Source: Hanleya hanleyi (taxonomy: Eukaryota; Mollusca; Polyplacophora; Lepidopleurida; Hanleyidae). Taken from it: a stretch of 64,000 nucleotides of DNA. Below, piece by piece: positions 58,410 through 64,000 of the stretch (the first letter of the stretch is position 1; the number at the start of each line of letters is the position of its first letter). Location: NCBI GenBank assembly GCA_036873755.1, contig JAVTVY010018726.1:1-64000 (forward strand). Reading direction: 5' to 3'. Both the position numbers and the translations under genes were made by a program. Under the pieces are notes generated by a model. It made no database searches, had not been told where the DNA came from, and saw only the letters and a list, made by a program, of their open reading frames with translations.

Positions 58410-58835
58410 GCCATGATACTCCACCCAGCTGTATTCTCTGGACACCTGGCCAACCAGTCCTTGATCTATCCTCTTACTGCTAAGTGCCAAGCGAAGAAGC
58501 AACAAGTTCCATTTCTTAAGTCTTTGGTATGACTCAGCCCGGGATTGAACCCAGGACCTCTCGCTTGCAAGATGGATGCTCTAACCATGCACTTGACCAC
58601 CATGGCGTGGTCAGTGCAAAGAAGAGGGTAGTGAGTGAGTGAATAAGATTTAAAGTCACTTTAATCAATACTATTTCAGTCATATCACAATGTTCGATTC
58701 CTATTCCTGGAACCTCACGGGTAGGGTCCTATTCCTTTTAACACCCGGGGCCCCACGGGTGGGGTCCTATTCCTTTTCACACCCAGAAACCCCATGGGTG
58801 CCCCAATCAGTCGCCTCTTACGGCAAGCTCTCTGT
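58410..58835 (-). repeat. tRNA-derived SINE with conserved core
   Basis: The minus strand at 58620-58534 reads GTGGTCAAGTGCATGGTTAG (box A-like), GCATCCATCTTGCAAGCGAG, then GGTTCAATCCC (box B), followed by a tRNA-unrelated body to about 58410. The adjacent plus stretch 58700-58835, with repeated GGGTGGGGTCCTATTCC and CGCCTCTTACGGCAAGC, resembles the central domain of widespread metazoan SINEs. Confidence 0.6.
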
Positions 58836-59794
58836 GTAAAGAACAAGTTGATATTTTTTTCTGCGGCAAATGCTATTTTTTAAAACATTAACAGTTTGTG
58901 ATGAAAAACGTATGAAGCCGGTGTCAGTCTGATTATGATCACGTTGTATACATTAACAAGTTCATTGTGTCGGACATCCTGTTGTGAAATATATACGTGA
59001 CAACATCATAATACATCAACACAGGCATACTGTCTTTAGATATTTGACATTGTTGGCTTTAAAATGGTTATGTTGACAAGAATATTCGCTATGATTGCTC
59101 ACTTTGAACGATTGTAATCTGGCTTCAATGTTTTTTAACAAGACGTTAAACCTTGAACTCTTTCCAAATAGGCGTGGCCCCCGGTAGTGCGTAATTTCAA
59201 GTCTTTTTTTTTTTTTTAAAGTTTGACCATTCCAAAAAACAATAACTTCTATCAAATGTCAAATATAACCTCTTTAATTTAGCATCAAAGCAGTATGGGG
59301 TGTGGGGAACATTTGGGAGACTTTTAAGAATCGAGAAAATGAATTATGTACAATACACCATATTCCATTCATTTCAGCAAGCTCGACATACTGTGAACTA
59401 CATATTAAAGACTTGGTCAAATGAATTGTATATTAGGATTGTGACGTTAACTAAAGAAAAATAAAAAATATGATCAATCTCATCCAAAAGTTGACCTGTT
59501 AGGACTTCTAGTGAGAATTGATGAAAGATTTTGTTTACCGAGAGCTTATATTACGATAACATAAACATGAGAAAATATTTTTAGTCGCAGATGTCTTTCA
59601 CAGTGAAACTACAACATTGATTCATAAAATATACTTTTATCATTGCAATTTCAAGTACCAAAATTCTTCGTCAAACTCAGATAAGTGAGTTGCATAAGTA
59701 GGGATAGAGCAGACATGACTATGTCGTGTTCGATATGTAACTCATCCGGTTTGCGCAAATGCTGAGAAGTAGAGAGAACATTCGCAGATGAAGT
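58836..59794. other. Intergenic, no gene seen
   Basis: AT-rich; poly-T at 59201-59217. Nothing recognised. Confidence 0.5.
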
Positions 59795-60960
59795 TTGGTA
59801 AGGTGGCAGCAAGGATGTATGGAGCAAAGTCTGCAACACGGGTTGGCAGGGAGAGGATCTATTTTAGGGTCTTCTTGTAAAAACTTTCCATCCCTTCATC
59901 TCCTTGTCGTTAGGCAGGGTAACATCCAGGCCATGAAGGACTGGAACGAAGTAGATTTCCAGCAGGTGACACAAGGTACTAAGATTGGAACCATTCTTGC
60001 CATGGAGGCCACAACCCATTAGGGAGTACAGCACTTGACTGCCTTGCATGTTATTTTGATTAACTTTGCTGATGTAAGAGAGTAGTCTTGCAGAATACCC
60101 TGATATTTTACAGTTTCAGATTGGTGACGAATTTGGCCATGAAGCTCTAGCAGGTGTCTAGACTTGGAGTTTTTGAGTAGTCTGCTTTTTGTTGGCTGGA
60201 TTCCATACCTTTCTTGATCGCTGTAATCTTCTGCCATGAAGAGGAGGGTCTGAAGATGGATCTCGTTGTTATGCTACTGGGGCACCATGATCCCAAATTT
60301 ACTATCTTGGATCCAAGGCCACATAATTCCAGCCTGAACAGCAGGTCATTGAGATACACTTTGTACAGGTCAGTAGAGGGAATACCACCTTGATTCACCC
60401 CTTGTTGTCTGTCAATGTATCTTGCCAGATATTGAATCTTGCCATTTGACTTGGGTGTAGGCATCAGCGGGTAAGTCTGCAAGAGTCAGCCATAGACTTC
60501 CCTCTATGCCAGAGATGTAGAGTTTGCGGAGGAGGATTAAGTGATTTACCACATCAATTGTAGCTTTGGAATGTGACTACGGATTTCATTGAGGCGGCTT
60601 TTGATGCCTGGAGAATTAAGGCACTGCAGAGGGAGGACACGTTTTTAGTGAAGCCTCATTTAAGTAGATGCTGGATGACAGATAAGGTGTCACATAAATG
60701 ATTATGAAGGAAGATTTTGATTCCTCTGCAGTGGCTGCTTGGTAGGAGGCCCCTTTCTTATTGTATATAGGAGTTAATATGTCATTTTTCATCCCCCCTG
60801 GGAGACATTGCACTCTTGATATGGCATTCAGGAGAACCAGTATAGATGAAACAACACTGTCGATTCCATGTTTCACATGCTCCGCAGAGACACCTACAAT
60901 GTCAGGAGCTTTCTTGGGTTGAGCGTGAGGACAACATTCTCACCTCACTCTCAGTAATGT
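59795..60960 (-). pseudogene. Decayed LINE reverse transcriptase
   Basis: Minus-strand fragments in order: KAPDIVGVSAEHVKHGIDSV (about 60935-60860), then a VQCLPGGMKNDILTPIYNKK stretch (finger region), then further left RQQGVNQGGIPSTDLYKVYL with NDLLFRLELCGLG (the QG..P..Y..Y.NDL block of non-LTR RTs) at about 60420-60300, then tail fragments. Frameshifts and stops separate them. Probably CR1/Rex/RTE-like; clade uncertain. Confidence 0.7.
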
Positions 60961-62038
60961 GCTATTACTAAGTAAATATACAGAATATGTGAATATATAG
61001 TTTTTAATTTCTTTAAACTTGTCAGTAACAATGGAGGAATGAACATTTCTCACATGTCCTCAAACCATTGCAGTAGCTGATTGTAGTCATTCCCGCATCA
61101 CACCACCTCTGGCTTAACAACACATTCTTACATTATTCATGAGTGCAAAATAACAGCCAATAGCAGCATCTTTTGTATCTCTGATTGGCAACCCACCACA
61201 ACAGGTGTGCTGAGTTCAAGTAGTCATATGATAGGCTACCAAAGGGCTGGATAATACAGTAACTGTGATTGGATATCTAAGAGGGGTCTACAATACTCAT
61301 TTGGCGTCCTTTTCAGCGACTCAGCGACTTCTTCCGAAGAGCTAGCGTAGGGCATCGATGTCACATCGGCGACAATGCTGAATAGTACATATAACAAGAT
61401 ATGTTATATATACCGAATCATAAGTGCATTGGTCCTCAGAGTGGGTGATTGACAGTTGTTGGAAACCAGCGTGATTTCAACCAGTCAATGGGTGACAACT
61501 CTCTTGAACACATGTCATTTTCAACTACCATACTCCAAGGACGTGTTCATTCCCAGAGTTAGATACAGGGTCTCACAGCGTCCTTAAAAAGGACACAACT
61601 ATAAAATCAAATGACCATTTTTCCACAAAATCAAATGACTTTATTTTAGAAAACTCATAGATTAAAGTGAATATCAGAGGCAAAAGGCACAGTAGTTTGT
61701 GTAAAACACTCAAAGAACACAAACTGACAATGTTTTGGCATGTTCAACACCATTTGAGTGATAGTAGCTATTTTCAAACAAGGACTTTGGCGAAAATCCT
61801 GCATCTAACCCGGATTCCCCGATGGCCTAACATACCCTCTCCTCTGGTGACATTAGGTTCAACGAATCTGGTAACAAGGAAAGATTGACGAGCAGATGTA
61901 CAGATATACGTGACAATATCCCAAGGCAGTTCATGATCTGGGGTTAAGAACACAATACACCCACAAAGACAGCATTTGATTGAGAGATGGTTTATTCATC
62001 TTAGATAGATGACAATAAATCAAAAATGTTAAAGGCAC
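60961..62038. other. Intergenic, no gene seen
   Basis: The ORF at 61667-61888 has no family features. Nothing else recognised. Confidence 0.5.
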
Positions 62039-62345
62039 AGCTTTAGATTACACCCTAGATACAACATTGTGCCCAAATTAGGATGTGCCCAAATCAGAAG
62101 GCAAAAAAAACCCAACAATTTTATTTTTTATTTTTTAAAAATATATTTCTTGCATTGAGAATCAATGTTCAGTTATGTTCATGGAGATTCCTCATCAATC
62201 AAGCCTCATATTGGACTCAAACGCTACCTATTTTGTCAGAATTCAGGGACTTCGAATACTTTCACTAATTCGGGCGCATCTCCCTGCCTAAAACATTTTG
62301 CAGCACCAAATAGAGGGTGTGCCCAAATTAGCGTAATCTAAAGCG
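62039..62345. mobile_element. MITE-like element, about 300 bp
   Basis: Inverted ends GCTTTAGATTAC (left) and GTAATCTAAAGC (right). GTGCCCAAATTAG occurs near both ends in direct orientation (about 62071 and 62321). No clear target duplication. Confidence 0.5.
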
Positions 62346-62351
62346 CTGAAA

Positions 62352-62936
62352 GGTGAAATGCAAAGGTTGCAATTTTCGAATTTTGGCCATATTTTGATTG
62401 AATGAATGGTGAAAGATGAATTGGTTTGGCAAAAAATCAGTCAAGCCTCAAGAGTCAATTTAGAGGAGAATGGAAAATCGGCAAATGATGGTCTACCCTG
62501 AAAACATGCATCGCTTTATGTCCCTTGATTTTGGCACTGTTTTTAGTAAATTATGGCGTCATCTAGGTTCAGTATCTGGAACCTATATGTATTACCTGCT
62601 GGGTCTCTTCGATAACGTCGCAGAATGCACTAGGTCGCGTCATGCTCACGTTAATGGAATGGAAGACGTCCTCGCTGTGGAAGCATAACATTATCTCGTA
62701 ACGTCAAGCCATCCAATAGTTTGTGGTCGAGTCAACTCTATCCACCTGACCTTCTGAACACCAGATAGCACAAATATTAATGGAATAATAACAGGGTAGT
62801 GAGCCTAGATAATGTCACCGATCGTAGCGCACCACAGCAAAATCAAGGGGAAATAATCATGAGGATCTATCCGCCGGCGAGTGTCCGGCTACTTTATATT
62901 TTCTAAACTTGAAATTCTTTTGCATTTCACTTTTAA
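62352..62936. mobile_element. MITE-like element related to the TTAA family
   Basis: Left AAAGGTGAAATGCAAAGG, right complement of AAAAGTGAAATGCAAAAG followed by TTAA. The ends resemble AGGTGAACTGCAAAGG of the 6.7 kb insertion. The left TTAA is not preserved. The ORF at 62470-62688 has no family features. Confidence 0.45.
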
Positions 62937-62964
62937 GCCACTATTTTAAAACGATATTTAATGG

Positions 62965-63197
62965 TCACTCTTTAGTTTCCAACACTTCATCTAAAATGTG
63001 TTGCTTGTCCTCAAAGTATTCCTTGAACCACAGTATATGCTCCTTTTTCTCTTGGGCTGTTATGTAGGGGTTTTTGGATAAACCAGTTGTAACCAGCTCC
63101 ATAAAGTGGCGAACTGGCCCTTTACTGGGAAAATCTTTCAAAAGCTCATCAAAGAAAACGTGTTCTTGAAATCCAACTTTTGCCTCTTCTTCCATAC
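62965..63197 (-). CDS. MRPS31: MRPS31 last coding exon (mitochondrial ribosomal protein S31)
   Basis: Encodes MEEEAKVGFQEHVFFDELLK, then PVRHFMELVTTGLSKNPYIT and EHILWFKEYFEDKQHILDEV, ending at TGA 62967-62965. This is the conserved C-terminus of the mitochondrial small-subunit protein S31 (vertebrate form GPIRHFMELVTCGLSKNPY). Acceptor TTTTTTTTCAG at 63198-63199; phase 1 in. Upstream exons must lie right, probably outside the window. The frame is also open upstream to 63408 and includes EFPIDN just before the acceptor, similar to the S31 residues expected there (WEYPINN). Confidence 0.88.
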
Positions 63198-64000
63198 CTG
63201 AAAAAAAACAGTCAATATTATTGTCAATAGGAAACTCTATGAATGTCCAGGAATTTACTACTATATTTGCCCTCAATATCCACATGGTCCCATACCAAAT
63301 AATGTAGTGGCTGTTGCTCGACTTCAGGGCAGCTGCAAAGAGGGCAATCCCATTGTTGAGAGCAGATGGGGGTTGAGGGAATAAATGTGGGAAGAAATGA
63401 TGCTTCATATTATTGTGTTATGATGTAGGCTTGCAAAATAGCATTATGTTTAGTTTAGGAGAAAAAGAGGGTTGGGAACAGGGCTTTGGGGGTTCATATG
63501 CATAGAATTTTGATGGGGCTGATCAGTGTTGAGTGCTGTTGACAAGGCCTACATTTTATCAGCGTGGGAATATGTACACAGGCCCGCAGTGTACAAATCA
63601 GCCCCGTGAAACGCCAATTCTAACATGCCCCACCTTATAGCCTTGCGCTGATTGGTCCAGACCTCAAAACATGTAGACATTATCACATGATAATCTTCGA
63701 TTTGTTTGTTGTGATCTCTTTCATTCACGTGCCAAACTGGTGACGTTTGATTCTTTTGACACAGTGCTACAAAGATGAGCAACGATTGGTTGAATCACTG
63801 CACAGTGGGAGGTATCCACACAGCTGCATATTGTGAACGGACAGCATGCGCGAGCATGGCCTGCAAACCAGTCAAGAAATTCTCCCATCAACAAGGGTTA
63901 AGAGTTTGCAGAAAAATTGCCATTCCGCTTAACAAATTAGGAAATATTTATCATTGTGCATGTTAGAATGGAGCCTGGTAAAAAGTGCTGATAAGTGCTT
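63198..64000. other. MRPS31 intron or upstream region
   Basis: No further S31 exon with splice borders was found. The plus ORF at 63775-63966 (MSNDWLNHCTVGGIHTAAYC) and minus ORF at 63549-63782 are not recognised. Confidence 0.4.

Noticed and set aside
59795..60960. Intact LINE or host gene
   Set aside because: RT motifs are split by frameshifts and stops, and the usual catalytic block cannot be followed in one frame.

Overview
The window is animal nuclear DNA: AT-rich, intron-rich, with small exons in long introns full of mobile DNA. Pearl-type elements (tandem core repeats of about 155-170 bp, ACGG-like microsatellite, terminal hairpin), tRNA-derived SINEs, Harbinger-like and TTAA-target MITEs and a tyrosine-recombinase retrotransposon point to a mollusc, probably a bivalve. 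The species cannot be read from the sequence.

Host genes. Most of the window (899-44702, minus strand) is one gene, SYCP1, the transverse-filament protein of the synaptonemal complex. I reconstructed 19 coding exons, from the start codon at 44702 down to an exon at 899-969. All 18 junctions have GT/AG borders (as AC/CT on the plus strand) and agree in phase, giving 1721 nt (573 codons) of coiled coil. The C-terminal exons lie beyond the left edge. At the far right, 62965-63197 (minus) is the last exon of MRPS31, a mitochondrial ribosomal protein. Between them are an unrecognised first coding exon (46088-46176, minus) and a small signal-peptide-like ORF (54190-54429, minus).

Mobile DNA by region. 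1568-8273: a 6.7 kb insertion with 21-bp inverted ends and TTAA duplication, a broken THAP domain, and a pearl-like array inside. 9.9-13.6 kb: three pearl-like elements, one cut by a Harbinger-like MITE. 22.2-24.3 kb: an element built from TGAGGTGTAC-type repeats. 28.4-30.3 kb: two more pearl-like elements. 30.9-39.8 kb: a DIRS/Ngaro-type retrotransposon (Gag-like, RT-RNase H, tyrosine recombinase) inside a pearl-like element in SYCP1 intron 8, flanked by a 496-bp direct repeat and ending in a duplicated 1-kb block. 49.9-53.6 kb: one pearl-like array nested inside another. 55.3 and 58.5 kb: tRNA-derived SINEs. 59.8-60.96 kb: a decayed LINE reverse transcriptase. 62.0-62.9 kb: two MITE-like insertions.

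No operon, CRISPR array or prokaryotic feature was seen. The interest lies in the structure of the mobile elements and in a fully phase-consistent invertebrate SYCP1 gene.
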